NCBI RefSeq assembly: GCF_020911925.1
Contig: NZ_CP087134.1
Coordinates: 1,674,001 to 1,738,000, forward strand
Reading direction: 5' to 3'
Origin: Flavobacterium cupriresistens
GTDB taxonomy: Bacteria; Bacteroidota; Bacteroidia; Flavobacteriales; Flavobacteriaceae
Length of the DNA: 64,000 nt
Shown here one piece after another: positions 32,457 to 41,241 of this stretch. A model generated the notes under the pieces. It did no database searches. It had not been told where the DNA came from and worked only from the letters and a program-made list of their open reading frames with translations. Numbering within the stretch: position 1 is the first letter of the stretch; each line of letters opens with the position of its first letter. Made by a program: the position numbers and the translations under genes.

Positions 32457-33014
32457 TCCATAATTTGTAATGATAGAACCTTCGAATTCAATCCATTCTT
32501 TCCAGCGTTTATCGATATCTATATTATCAGTATATTTTCTGGCAAAACCTAAAAAAGTAGTATAATGTCCTGCTTCAGAAATCATCAGATCGCGATAGAA
32601 TTTGGCTAATTCCGGATCTTGAATGTTTTCTGATAAAACTTTAAATCGTTCACAGCTTCTGGCCTCAATCATGGCAGAAAACAGCAAGCGGTCACAAAGT
32701 GCGTCTTTTCGGCTTCCGTCTTTCTTCATAAATTTGAAAAGTTCATTCACATAATGATCCTTTCTTTCGCGTCCCAAAGTCAAACCTCTTTTTTTGATTA
32801 AGTCATGAACCATTTGTAAATGCTCCAGCTCTTCTCTGGCAATCACCAGCATTTCGGTTACTAATTCCTCTAATTCAGAGTTATAAGTAACTAAGCTAAT
32901 GGCATTTGAAGCCGCTTTCTGCTCGCACCATGCATGATCCGTCAGAATTTCTTCGATATTTGATTCGACTATATTTACCCAGCGAGGGTCCGTGGCTAAT
33001 TTTAATCCCAACAT
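32433..33014 (-). CDS. miaE: tRNA-(ms2io6A)-hydroxylase-type di-iron protein
   Basis: 193 residues, the MiaE length. Ferritin-like four-helix protein with Glu/His motifs for a di-iron centre: DHAWCEQKAASNA, REELEHLQMVH, EARSCERFKVL and SEAGHYTTFLGFA. It hydroxylates the isopentenyl group of ms2i6A37 in tRNA, an oxygen-dependent modification. Neighbours are unrelated. Its terminator overlaps the last codons. Confidence 0.92.
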   Translation of the reverse strand: MLGLKLATDPRWVNIVESNIEEILTDHAWCEQKAASNAISLVTYNSELEELVTEMLVIAREELEHLQMVHDLIKKRGLTLGRERKDHYVNELFKFMKKDGSRKDALCDRLLFSAMIEARSCERFKVLSENIQDPELAKFYRDLMISEAGHYTTFLGFARKYTDNIDIDKRWKEWIEFEGSIITNYGKKETVHG

Positions 33015-33126
33015 AATTTACAAGAGAATTGTTTCCTGCAAAATTAGTCTTTTTATAACCGAAAATGAGTAATTATTGCGTAATTACGCTCAAAAAAGCA
33101 TTATTTTGTAGCTTCAAAGAACTAAA

Positions 33127-34371
33127 ATGAATAAAATAAAAAAACTTTTAATTATTGGTTTCGTATGGCCCGAACCAAATTCCTCAGCAGCAGGTGGCAG
33201 AATGATGCAATTGATTTCTATTTTTAAAGAAAATGGATTTGAAATTACTTTTGCAAGCCCTGCTTTAGACAGTGATTTCATGGTCGATCTGACCGCTTTT
33301 GGAGTTGAGAAAAAAGCCATTGAATTGAATAATTCGAGTTTTGATGTTTTTATAAAAGAATTAAATCCTGATGTCGTTTTGTTTGATCGTTTTATGATCG
33401 AAGAGCAGTTCGGATGGCGCGTTTCTGAAAATTGCCCCAAAGCGATTCGAATATTAGATACCGAAGATTTACATAGTTTGAGAACGGCCAGGCAAAAAGC
33501 CTTTAGAGAAAACAGAACTTTCGGCCCGTTTGATTTGTTTTCTGAGGAAGTGGCAAAGCGCGAAATCGCCAGTATTTTAAGATGTGATTTGTCGTTAATT
33601 ATTTCACAATTTGAAATGAAGATCCTCAATGGCATCTTTAAAATTGATTCGAGGCTCTTGTTTTACCTGCCTTTTTTGGTTGATGAAATGAAAGAAGAGG
33701 ACCTTTTGGATTTACCTTTATTTGAAGACCGTGAAAATTTTGTTTTTATCGGAAATTTTCTTCATGAACCCAATTGGAATACCGTTCAATATTTAAAAGA
33801 AGCCATCTGGCCTTTAATCAGAAAACAATTTCCCGAGGCAATTTTGAAGGTTTACGGCGCTTATCCGTCACAGAAAGCATTGCAATTGCATCAGTCAAGA
33901 GATGGTTTTCTTATTATGGGAAGAGCCGCCGATGCAGCTGAAATTGTCAAAAAAGCCAAAGTAGTTTTGGCTCCAATTCGTTTTGGAGCAGGTTTAAAAG
34001 GAAAGTTGCTGGAAGCCATGCAATGCGGAACACCCAGCGTAACATCAGAAATCGGGGCAGAGGCTATGCATGCTGATTTACCTTGGAACGGATGTATTAC
34101 AAATGATATGGAATTTTTTGCAAAACAAGCCATTGCCTTATATCAGGATGAAAATTTGTGGAAGCAATCTCAAAAAAACGGAGTTACAATTATAAACCAC
34201 TGTTACCAAAAAAGGGCCTTTTCTTCGGCATTAGTGGACATAATTAGCGCCTTACTGGTGGATTCAGAGAACCATCGTCTGCATAATTTTATGGGAAGTC
34301 TGTTGCAACATCATACCTTAAAAAGCACCAAATACATGTCAAAGTGGATTGAGGCTAAGAATAAAAATTAA
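33127..34371 (+). CDS. Glycosyltransferase, GT4-like (GT-B fold)
   Basis: 414 residues. N-terminal acceptor half (LLIIGFVWPEPNSSAAGGRM, typical of GT4 proteins) and a C-terminal nucleotide-sugar half with VLAPIRFGAGLKGKLLEAMQ and GTPSVTSEIGAEAM, which match the family's E-x7-E-like donor region. No signal peptide or membrane helix is seen, so it acts in the cytoplasm, presumably on a lipid- or protein-linked glycan. Donor and acceptor are unknown. It converges on the AraC gene with a 4-bp overlap of 3' ends. Confidence 0.88.
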   Translation: MNKIKKLLIIGFVWPEPNSSAAGGRMMQLISIFKENGFEITFASPALDSDFMVDLTAFGVEKKAIELNNSSFDVFIKELNPDVVLFDRFMIEEQFGWRVSENCPKAIRILDTEDLHSLRTARQKAFRENRTFGPFDLFSEEVAKREIASILRCDLSLIISQFEMKILNGIFKIDSRLLFYLPFLVDEMKEEDLLDLPLFEDRENFVFIGNFLHEPNWNTVQYLKEAIWPLIRKQFPEAILKVYGAYPSQKALQLHQSRDGFLIMGRAADAAEIVKKAKVVLAPIRFGAGLKGKLLEAMQCGTPSVTSEIGAEAMHADLPWNGCITNDMEFFAKQAIALYQDENLWKQSQKNGVTIINHCYQKRAFSSALVDIISALLVDSENHRLHNFMGSLLQHHTLKSTKYMSKWIEAKNKN

Positions 34372-35243
34372 ACCATTCTCCCAAATCCTATCGTTTCGCG
34401 ATACAGTTGGGGTGAGACATCCGCATTGGTTTTGAAAAAGCGACTGAAATAATGTTCGTCATCATAACCCAATTCGTAGGCAATTTCTTTTACCGTTTTG
34501 TTGGTCATATACAATTCTCTTTTTGCTTCAATGATTATTCTTTCGGCAATGAGGTCTGTAAGTGTTTTATTGAAATAGTTTTTAGATAATTTAGCCAAAG
34601 CCTTAGGGGAAATATTCAGTAACTCGGCATAATGTCCGGCGGAATGTTTGGTTTTGAAATTATCTTCGATTGCGTCTTTAAGGTTTTGAAGTATAAAAGG
34701 TTCTTTAGAATCGGGGAGTGGCTTTGGTTCTTCTGATTGATCTGTTTTCAAGCGAGTGGCAGTAATCAGGAAAATTTTCAAATAAGAAATAAGCAATTCG
34801 TATTGTGCGATTGCGGTATTTTGAAGCTCCGTTTTTATTTGGTCAATGACCATTTGAAAGGTGGCTTTTGCCTGATCGGTAACGGCGGTAAAAGGAGGCT
34901 GATATACATTATTGAACAAAACGCCATTGCACGAAACTTCTTTCTGATGTTTAAGTATACAGTAAAAGTCCGGATGAAAATGAATCGCAATTCCTTGAAT
35001 GTCTTCTTTTGTGCAAATCATGAAAGGTTGATAAGGTGAAAAAGCCAGCAGCGAATCCGCGTTGAAATGATGTTCTGCAAAATCAGCCTTTATGGTGCCT
35101 TTTCCTTTTGTAATCCAAATTAAAGAAAAATAATTATTGCGTTGAATATGATCAAAATGGCTGTTGTCATCAAACGAAAGTAGTTTGAAGGCGAGATTGC
35201 CATTTTGTGGATTTATTAAGGTAGAAACACTTTGATTGGACAT
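34368..35243 (-). CDS. AraC-family transcriptional regulator
   Basis: 291 residues. N-terminal cupin-like sensor (~30-150, SLIWITKGKGTIKADFAEHH ... IAIHFHPDFYC) and C-terminal double helix-turn-helix (~195-285, HYAELLNISPKALAKLSKNYF, then VKEIAYELGYDDEHYFSRFF). Probably controls the two downstream-of-it minus-strand neighbours (NTF2-like and AhpD-like genes), which lie upstream on the same strand; the gap to the NTF2-like gene is only 12 bp, so all three may be co-transcribed. Inducer unknown. Confidence 0.92.
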   Translation of the reverse strand: MSNQSVSTLINPQNGNLAFKLLSFDDNSHFDHIQRNNYFSLIWITKGKGTIKADFAEHHFNADSLLAFSPYQPFMICTKEDIQGIAIHFHPDFYCILKHQKEVSCNGVLFNNVYQPPFTAVTDQAKATFQMVIDQIKTELQNTAIAQYELLISYLKIFLITATRLKTDQSEEPKPLPDSKEPFILQNLKDAIEDNFKTKHSAGHYAELLNISPKALAKLSKNYFNKTLTDLIAERIIIEAKRELYMTNKTVKEIAYELGYDDEHYFSRFFKTNADVSPQLYRETIGFGRMV

Positions 35244-35255
35244 TATTTGGAAGCG

Positions 35256-35669
35256 TTAAAGTTTGCGATCAGCTTCATCAATAGCCAAATCATTAATACT
35301 GGCGAATCGTTTTTGCATATAGCCATTTTCATCAAATTCCCAAAGTTCATTTCCGTAGCTGCGAAACCATTGTCCGGCATGATCGTGCCATTCGTATTCA
35401 AATCTTACAGCCATTCTGTTGTCTTTAAATCCCCACAATTCTTTTTTGAGTTTGTAGTTTAATTCCTTTTGCCATTTTTTGGTTAAAAATTCTTTTGCTT
35501 CCTCACGACCATTGATAAAATCAGTTCGATTTCTCCATTCAGTATCAATAGTATACGCCAAAGAAACTTTTTCAGGATCTTTTGTGTTCCAGGCATCTTC
35601 TGCTATTTGCACTTTTTGCAAGGCGGTTTCCATTGTGAATGGGGGTAAAGGATGTCTTTGTGGTTCCAT
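35256..35669 (-). CDS. NTF2-like protein, DUF1348 family
   Basis: 137 residues forming one cone-shaped NTF2-like domain ([58 protein letters not shown]). Family members have unassigned function; many related folds are small-molecule hydrolases or isomerases. Lies 12 bp before the AraC gene and 70 bp after the AhpD-like gene, whose gap holds a perfect dyad (35689-35716). Confidence 0.88.
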   Translation of the reverse strand: MEPQRHPLPPFTMETALQKVQIAEDAWNTKDPEKVSLAYTIDTEWRNRTDFINGREEAKEFLTKKWQKELNYKLKKELWGFKDNRMAVRFEYEWHDHAGQWFRSYGNELWEFDENGYMQKRFASINDLAIDEADRKL

Positions 35670-35688
35670 AATGATTTTTTTATACTAA

Positions 35689-35716
35689 GATAGTCATGAA
35701 ATCAATCATGACTATC
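35689..35716. promoter_or_regulatory. Perfect 11-bp inverted repeat, candidate operator
   Basis: GATAGTCATGA (35689-35699), 6-base spacer, TCATGACTATC (35706-35716). No T-run follows on either strand, so it looks more like an operator or a stability hairpin than a terminator. Confidence 0.55.
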
Positions 35717-35739
35717 GTTAGAGATTCTTTTTTTAGCAA

Positions 35740-36291
35740 TTAGTTTTGCAGTTCTAAAGGTTGTACTGCAGGGAAGTCAATTTCTGTGTTGACAGCGTTG
35801 TTGAAATAGTTCGTTAAGATATTTAAGGCTACATGTCCTATAGTTTCAGCTAATTCTGCTTCAGAAACACCTGCGTTTTTTGCCAGATTTACATCTTCAT
35901 CATTTATTGAGCCTCTTTTATTCGTTAAAGTAGTGGCAAATTGCAAAATGGCTGCCGTTTTAGGATCAGATGAATTTCCTGATCTGGCAGCATGTAAAAG
36001 TTCCGGATCTGTTTTTGCCAGGTTTTCTCCAATAAAAGTATGAGCGGCTAAACAATAATTACAAGCGTTCTTTTCAGAAACAGCCATAGCGATAAGTCCG
36101 CCGGTTTTTGAACTCAATTTCCCTTGACCCAAAGCACCACTGAAGTTTAAGTAACCTTCTAATAGGGAAGGAGAATTCCCCATTGTTCGCATCATATTAG
36201 GAATGACTCCTAATTTAGCTTGTACAGCATTGAATAAATCTTTTGTTTTTCCTGTTGCTTCTTCCGGGTTTAATGCAGTTAATCGTGCCAT
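35740..36291 (-). CDS. Carboxymuconolactone decarboxylase/AhpD-like peroxidase-related protein
   Basis: 183 residues, all-helical AhpD fold with the active-site motif Cys77-Asn-Tyr-Cys80-x3-His84 (NACNYCLAAHTFIG). AhpD-type proteins use the Cys pair for disulphide or peroxide reduction. It heads a minus-strand set with the NTF2-like and AraC genes, which suggests a stress or xenobiotic response under AraC control; that role is inferred. Confidence 0.9.
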   Translation of the reverse strand: MARLTALNPEEATGKTKDLFNAVQAKLGVIPNMMRTMGNSPSLLEGYLNFSGALGQGKLSSKTGGLIAMAVSEKNACNYCLAAHTFIGENLAKTDPELLHAARSGNSSDPKTAAILQFATTLTNKRGSINDEDVNLAKNAGVSEAELAETIGHVALNILTNYFNNAVNTEIDFPAVQPLELQN

Positions 36292-36415
36292 TTTAATTTG
36301 TTTTATAAGTTGTTGTCTTTTGACATTACAAAGATGCGACGGCGGCAGATTTTAGAACATGGAGAATTTACGCTATGTGATGGACAATTTTTCCTTTGGT
36401 GTTTTTGAATAAAAA

Positions 36416-36447
36416 AATCCCCGAATTACAAGAAGTAATCGGGGATT
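36416..36447 (-). terminator. Terminator of the M1 peptidase gene
   Basis: AATCCCCGAATTAC ... GTAATCGGGGATT stem with one bulged base, T-run on the minus strand. Confidence 0.8.
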
Positions 36448-36482
36448 TGTAAGATGTAAACTGTATACTGTTACTGTAAACT

Positions 36483-38342
36483 TTATTTCAGTAAGTCTTC
36501 AACACTTTGAATAGTCGTGGCGTGATAACCGGATTTTGCTTTATCAAAAATCTGTTGTGCCCATTTTTTTCCTTCCGGAGTTTTTGCCATTTCTTTGTAA
36601 AGCATCATTACAGATCCTGTTCTGCTGCTTGTTAGTAAAAATTGCTCAATCGCAGGATAAGCTGCAGTGTATTTATAACGAATAGAAGGAACAAACCATT
36701 GACGTTTGATGATGAAATTACCTCCTTTTGTGAAGTTAAATTCAGCGTCAAGTTCCTGCATTTCTTTTGGAGTGATATCAGTTGGAAGGTTGTCTATAAA
36801 ATGTTGTTTTTCTGGCGTACTTGTGATTTTTTGACTTAATCCTTTTACTCCTGTTTGTCTCCAGGTTTTTTGGATTTGATCAATTGCATCAAATTCAGGA
36901 GAGCTTACCGGTGTAATATTAGCCGGGATTCCAGGCTTGTAAATCCAGTCTTCCAGTTGTATTTTATCGGCCAAAGCTTTATCACCTTTGATTAAATTTT
37001 CATTTAAATATTTTACAAAATCTTCTGTTGTAATGGATTTAAAAGCGTGTGCGTCGAAATAATTTTTAATAAAGACATCGAATTTTTCGCGTCCAACCGC
37101 ATTTTCAATTACTCTTAAAAAAGCATATCCTTTTACATATGGAATTTGGTTAATTCCATCATCAGGATTTCTTCCCGTTAAACTAACTTTAAGTCTGGTG
37201 TCCGGATTTGTATCACCATATTCTGCTACGTTATCTGTTAATTCTTTGCGAGTGATAACATTTTGCATCTCGAATTCTTTTTTACCAAAAATGGCTTCGC
37301 CAATGCGGTGCTCTACATAGGTGGTGAAACCTTCGTTCAACCAAATATCATCCCAAGTGGCATTGGTTACTAAGTTTCCGCTCCAGCTGTGTCCTAGTTC
37401 ATGTGCTAGTAAGCTTGTTAGGGAACGATCTCCTGCGATAACACCCGGAGTTAAGAAAGTCAGGTTTGGATTTTCCATTCCCCCGTAAGGAAAGCTTGGT
37501 GGTAAAACCAATACATCATAACGTCCCCAACGATACGGGCCGTATAATTTTTCGGCGGCAACAACCATTTTTCCTAGTTCGGCAAATTCCCAAGCTGCTT
37601 TTTTAAGTACAGATGGTTCTGCATAAACACCGGTTCTGTTGTCTATAGATTGAAATTGAAGATCTCCAACGGCAATTGCCATTAAATAAGACGGTATTGC
37701 CTTGTCTTGTTTAAAAGTATAAACTCCGGTGTCATTTTTTTGCTGTGGATTTATAGCGCTCATTACCGCTAATAAATCTTTAGGAACAGTAACTTTTGCA
37801 TTATAAGTAAAACGAACGCCCGGAGAATCCTGACAGGGAATCCAGGTGCGTGACCAAATGCTTTCTCCTTGAGAAAAAAGGAATGGTTTCTTTTTATCCG
37901 CTGTTTGTTGCGGGGTTAGCCACTGTAACGCAATAGCTTCCTTGCTTGTGGTATAGTAAATCGTAACTTTGGTAGTGTTAGGTTCAATAGTAACATGAAG
38001 TGGTTTTCCGTGAAATTCTACTTCTTTCCCAAGATCGAATTTGGTTTCTTTTTCGTCATCGCCTAAAGTTACTTTGGTAATGTCTAATGTGTTTTCGTCG
38101 AAAATAATTTCGGTTCCTTTACTGATATTGTCAATTTGCCAAGAGGCTTTTCCTGAAATGGTCTGCGTGTCAAAGTCAACTTTAATATCAAGATCTAAAT
38201 GTTTTACAACTGCCAGATCCGGTTTTGAAAACGTATGTTCGTCTTTTATGGTGGTGGATTCTTTATCCGTTTCTTTGGTGGTTTCTTTTTTTTGACACGC
38301 AATAGCAGTCAAAAATAAAGTGAGGAGGAGTATTTTTTTCAT
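36483..38342 (-). CDS. M1-family aminopeptidase, lipoprotein
   Basis: 619 residues. A lipoprotein signal (LLLTLFLTAIACQKK) places it in the periplasm or on the outer membrane. Zinc site His314-Glu315-x2-His318 with the third ligand Glu337 (HELGHSWSG ... LNEGF), and the substrate motif GGMEN (FPYGGMENPNLTF). The overall layout (beta-sandwich, thermolysin-like, C-terminal helical repeat from ~480) resembles leukotriene-A4-hydrolase-type M1 enzymes. It trims N-terminal amino acids from peptides. Ends in a clear terminator; the pdhC terminator is just upstream. Confidence 0.93.
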   Translation of the reverse strand: MKKILLLTLFLTAIACQKKETTKETDKESTTIKDEHTFSKPDLAVVKHLDLDIKVDFDTQTISGKASWQIDNISKGTEIIFDENTLDITKVTLGDDEKETKFDLGKEVEFHGKPLHVTIEPNTTKVTIYYTTSKEAIALQWLTPQQTADKKKPFLFSQGESIWSRTWIPCQDSPGVRFTYNAKVTVPKDLLAVMSAINPQQKNDTGVYTFKQDKAIPSYLMAIAVGDLQFQSIDNRTGVYAEPSVLKKAAWEFAELGKMVVAAEKLYGPYRWGRYDVLVLPPSFPYGGMENPNLTFLTPGVIAGDRSLTSLLAHELGHSWSGNLVTNATWDDIWLNEGFTTYVEHRIGEAIFGKKEFEMQNVITRKELTDNVAEYGDTNPDTRLKVSLTGRNPDDGINQIPYVKGYAFLRVIENAVGREKFDVFIKNYFDAHAFKSITTEDFVKYLNENLIKGDKALADKIQLEDWIYKPGIPANITPVSSPEFDAIDQIQKTWRQTGVKGLSQKITSTPEKQHFIDNLPTDITPKEMQELDAEFNFTKGGNFIIKRQWFVPSIRYKYTAAYPAIEQFLLTSSRTGSVMMLYKEMAKTPEGKKWAQQIFDKAKSGYHATTIQSVEDLLK

Positions 38343-38380
38343 AGTTTGATGATTAAATTAGGAAACTAAATTAAATAAAA

Positions 38381-38410
38381 AATCCCGTTTTGAAAGTTCA
38401 AAACGGGATT
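38381..38410 (-). terminator. Terminator of the pdhA-pdhC unit
   Basis: Perfect 14-bp stem AATCCCGTTTTGAA/TTCAAAACGGGATT with a 2-base loop (AG, possibly opened to 4 or more) and a minus-strand T-run. Confidence 0.85.
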
Positions 38411-38450
38411 TTAATATAAATAACCTTAGACTCGGTTCAGGTTGACAAAA

Positions 38451-40079
38451 TTACGCCAACATAGTTACCGGACTTTCGATGTATTGTTTTAATGTTTGTA
38501 AAAATTGAGCTCCGGTAGCACCGTCAATTGTTCTGTGGTCACAAGCCAATGATAACATCATGGTGTTTCCTACTACAATCTGACCGTTTTTAACAACTGG
38601 TTTTTCTACAATTGCACCTACTGAAAGGATCGCAGAGTTAGGTTGGTTGATAATTGAATTGAATTCAGTAATACCAAACATTCCAAGGTTAGAAACTGTA
38701 AAGGTGCTTCCTTCCATTTCTTGTGGACCAAGCTTTTTGTTTTTAGCTCTTCCGGCAAGATCTCTTACGTTACCTCCGATTTGAGATAAACTCATAGCAT
38801 CTGTAAATTTCAATACAGGAACTACTAATCCGTCTTCAACCGCAACAGCAACTCCAATATTTACGTGGTGGTTGATGATAATGGCATCTTCTTTCCACTG
38901 AGAGTTGATTTTTGGGTGTTTTTTCAAGGCTAAAGCACAAGCTTTAATTACCATATCGTTGAAAGATACTTTCGTGTCCGGTACCGAATTGATTGTTGCT
39001 CTTGCTTGCATTGCGTCGTCCATGCTTACTTCGATCACTAAGTTGTAGTGAGGTGCTGTAAATAAAGATTCTGCCAAACGTTTTGCTATAATTTTACGCA
39101 TCTGAGAGTTTTTGATCTCTTCTGTGAAAACTTCTCCCGCAGGAACAAATACTTTCGGTGCAGCTGGTGCAGCAGTTTCCTGTGCTTTAGCGGCTGGTGC
39201 CGAAGTAGTAGCTTGTTGAGCAGCTGGAGTAAAGTTTTCGATATCGCTTTTTACGATACGTCCGTTTTCTCCTGAACCTTTAACCTGGTTTAATTGAATT
39301 CCTTTGTCAGAAGCAATTTTCTTTGCTAATGGTGAAGCTAAGATTCTTCCGTTTGAAGTTTCAACAACTGCTTCCGGTGCTTTTTCAGCAGCAGGAGCTG
39401 TTTTTGCTTCTTCAGTTGCTGGAGCACTTGCAGTACCTCCGGCAGTATAATTTTCAGAAATTCCTGAAATATCAGTTCCCGCAGGTCCGATGATCGCTAG
39501 TAAGCTGTCAACAGGAGCTGTGTTTCCTTCTTGAATTCCGATGTATAATAATGTTCCGGCATTGAAAGACTCAAACTCCATAGTAGCTTTGTCTGTTTCA
39601 ATTTCTGCCAAAATATCTCCTTCAGCAACCGCATCACCTACTTTTTTCAACCAGGTAGCTACAGTTCCTTCTGTCATAGTATCACTCAAACGAGGCATAG
39701 TTACAACGATAACGTCTTTTGGCAATTCAGTTGCAGCTTTTGTTGGAGCAGCTTCTGTTTTTGTTTCAGTAGCAGCTTCCGCTTTTGGGGCTTCAGCAGC
39801 AGGAGCGTCACCACCGGCTAAAAGAGCAGAAATATCTTCTCCTTCATTTCCAATGATCGCTAATAAAGAGTCTACTGGAGCAGTTTCTCCGGCAGGGATT
39901 CCAATATGTAAAAGAGTTCCTTCGTTAAAAGATTCGAACTCCATTGTTGCTTTGTCTGTTTCAATTTCAGCTAAGATGTCTCCTTCGCTAATTTTGTCAC
40001 CTACTTTTTTTAGCCAAGTTGCTACCGTTCCTTCCGTCATAGTATCGCTCAAACGAGGCATTGTTACTTTTATCGCCAT
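38451..40079 (-). CDS. pdhC: Pyruvate dehydrogenase E2, dihydrolipoamide acetyltransferase (two lipoyl domains)
   Basis: 542 residues. Two N-terminal lipoyl domains (~1-80 and ~125-205) each with the lipoylation motif EIETDKATMEFESFN, joined by Ala/Pro/Glu-rich linkers. A peripheral-subunit-binding domain (~240-280, ILASPLAKKIASDKGIQLNQ) and the catalytic acetyltransferase core (~315-542) with the HR-x2-DG active site (CDHRTIDGATG) follow. It transfers the acetyl group to CoA in the complex. The gene lies 6 bp after pdhA; an E1-beta gene is not present here, although E1-alpha alone is, so the beta subunit must be encoded elsewhere or fused differently. Confidence 0.97.
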   Translation of the reverse strand: MAIKVTMPRLSDTMTEGTVATWLKKVGDKISEGDILAEIETDKATMEFESFNEGTLLHIGIPAGETAPVDSLLAIIGNEGEDISALLAGGDAPAAEAPKAEAATETKTEAAPTKAATELPKDVIVVTMPRLSDTMTEGTVATWLKKVGDAVAEGDILAEIETDKATMEFESFNAGTLLYIGIQEGNTAPVDSLLAIIGPAGTDISGISENYTAGGTASAPATEEAKTAPAAEKAPEAVVETSNGRILASPLAKKIASDKGIQLNQVKGSGENGRIVKSDIENFTPAAQQATTSAPAAKAQETAAPAAPKVFVPAGEVFTEEIKNSQMRKIIAKRLAESLFTAPHYNLVIEVSMDDAMQARATINSVPDTKVSFNDMVIKACALALKKHPKINSQWKEDAIIINHHVNIGVAVAVEDGLVVPVLKFTDAMSLSQIGGNVRDLAGRAKNKKLGPQEMEGSTFTVSNLGMFGITEFNSIINQPNSAILSVGAIVEKPVVKNGQIVVGNTMMLSLACDHRTIDGATGAQFLQTLKQYIESPVTMLA

Positions 40080-40085
40080 AATATT

Positions 40086-41084
40086 TTATAGTTTATGAGG
40101 TGTAAATGGATAGTCTTCTTGTGCGTAAACTACATCGTACAATTGTTGTAATTCAGGATATGGAGACTCTTCAGCGAATTTCACACACTCTTCAACCAAA
40201 TCTTTAACTCTTTGGTCAATTGTTTCAATTTCTTCTTCTGTAGCATATTTTTGATCCATAATTACATCTAAAACTTGTGTAATAGGGTCAATTTTTTTGT
40301 ACTCTTCAACTTCTTCTTTCGAACGGTACAATTGTGCATCAGACATAGAGTGTCCTCTGTAACGGTACGTTTTCATTTCAAGGAAAGTTGGTCCGTCACC
40401 ACGACGAGCTCTGTCGATAGCTTCTGTCATTGCTTCAGCCACTTTTACCGGGTTCATTCCGTCAACTGGTCCGCAAGGCATTTCGTACCCTAAACCAAGT
40501 TTCCAGATATCTGTATGGTTGGCAGTTCTTTCTACAGACGTTCCCATTGCATAACCGTTGTTTTCAACGATAAATACAACCGGTAGTTTCCATAACATAG
40601 CCATGTTGAATGCTTCGTGTAAAGAACCTTGTCTTGCAGCTCCGTCACCAAAGTAAGTCATAGTTACTCCTCCGGTTTCAAAATATTTGTCTGCGAAAGC
40701 TAAACCTGCTCCAACAGGAATTTGTCCACCAACGATTCCGTGACCTCCGTAAAAACGGTGTTCTTTAGAGAAAATGTGCATAGAACCTCCCATACCTTTA
40801 GAAGTTCCTGTTGCTTTTCCTAAAAGTTCAGCCATTACACGTCTTGGATCCACTCCCATACCAATTGGTTGAACGTGGTTTCTGTAAGCCGTGATCATTT
40901 TGTCTTTGGTTAGGTCCATAGCGTGTAAAGCACCTGCTAATACAGCTTCCTGACCATTATATAGGTGTAGAAAACCTCTAACTTTTTGTTGAATGTATAA
41001 TGCTGCAAGTTTGTCCTCAAACTTTCTCCAAAGCAGCATGTCTTCGTACCACTTTAAATATACCTCTTTTGTAACTTCTTTCAT
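40086..41084 (-). CDS. pdhA: Pyruvate dehydrogenase E1 component, alpha subunit
   Basis: 332 residues from the ATG at 41084 (MKEVTKEVYLKWYEDMLLWR). A longer frame from 41186 would add 34 unconserved residues and its start would lie in the -7 element, so it is rejected. The ThDP motif is intact (FGDGAARQGSLHEAF ... VENNGYAMGTS), as are HGIVGGQIPVGAGLA and the phosphorylation-loop-like YRGHSMSDAQLYR. Catalyses decarboxylation of pyruvate with the beta subunit. Co-transcribed with pdhC. Confidence 0.96.
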   Translation of the reverse strand: MKEVTKEVYLKWYEDMLLWRKFEDKLAALYIQQKVRGFLHLYNGQEAVLAGALHAMDLTKDKMITAYRNHVQPIGMGVDPRRVMAELLGKATGTSKGMGGSMHIFSKEHRFYGGHGIVGGQIPVGAGLAFADKYFETGGVTMTYFGDGAARQGSLHEAFNMAMLWKLPVVFIVENNGYAMGTSVERTANHTDIWKLGLGYEMPCGPVDGMNPVKVAEAMTEAIDRARRGDGPTFLEMKTYRYRGHSMSDAQLYRSKEEVEEYKKIDPITQVLDVIMDQKYATEEEIETIDQRVKDLVEECVKFAEESPYPELQQLYDVVYAQEDYPFTPHKL

Positions 41085-41165
41085 TTGAATTCTCTCTTTT
41101 GCTAAAGTTGTTTGTGTTATCGATTGTGCCTGTAACGCAAAATAGTTTCCTCCCACAAATTTGCG

Positions 41166-41191
41166 CCCGAAAAGGTCGGGATGCAAAAATA
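41166..41191 (-). promoter_or_regulatory. pdhA promoter -7 and 5'-end hairpin
   Basis: TATTTTTG on the minus strand (41184-41191) is followed within 4 bases by CCCGA-CCTTT-TCGGG (41166-41180), so the pdh transcript would probably begin with this hairpin, roughly 90 bases before the start codon. Confidence 0.6.
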
Positions 41192-41241
41192 AGACATTCC
41201 GTTTAAGAACTAAAATTTAAAAGGCACTTTTTGGGCTTTTT

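Noticed and set aside
33114..33635. 173-codon frame antisense to the glycosyltransferase gene
   Set aside because: It is a shadow of the plus-strand GT4 gene, which has clear family motifs.
35689..35716. Terminator
   Set aside because: The perfect dyad has no T-run on either strand; listed instead as a candidate operator.
39541..40098. 185-codon frame antisense to pdhC
   Set aside because: It arises from the two repeated lipoyl domains read backwards; repetitive and Ser/Ala/Val-rich.
40086..41186. Longer pdhA start at 41186
   Set aside because: The start codon would fall within the -7 promoter element and the extra 34 residues are not family-like; 41084 gives the normal length.
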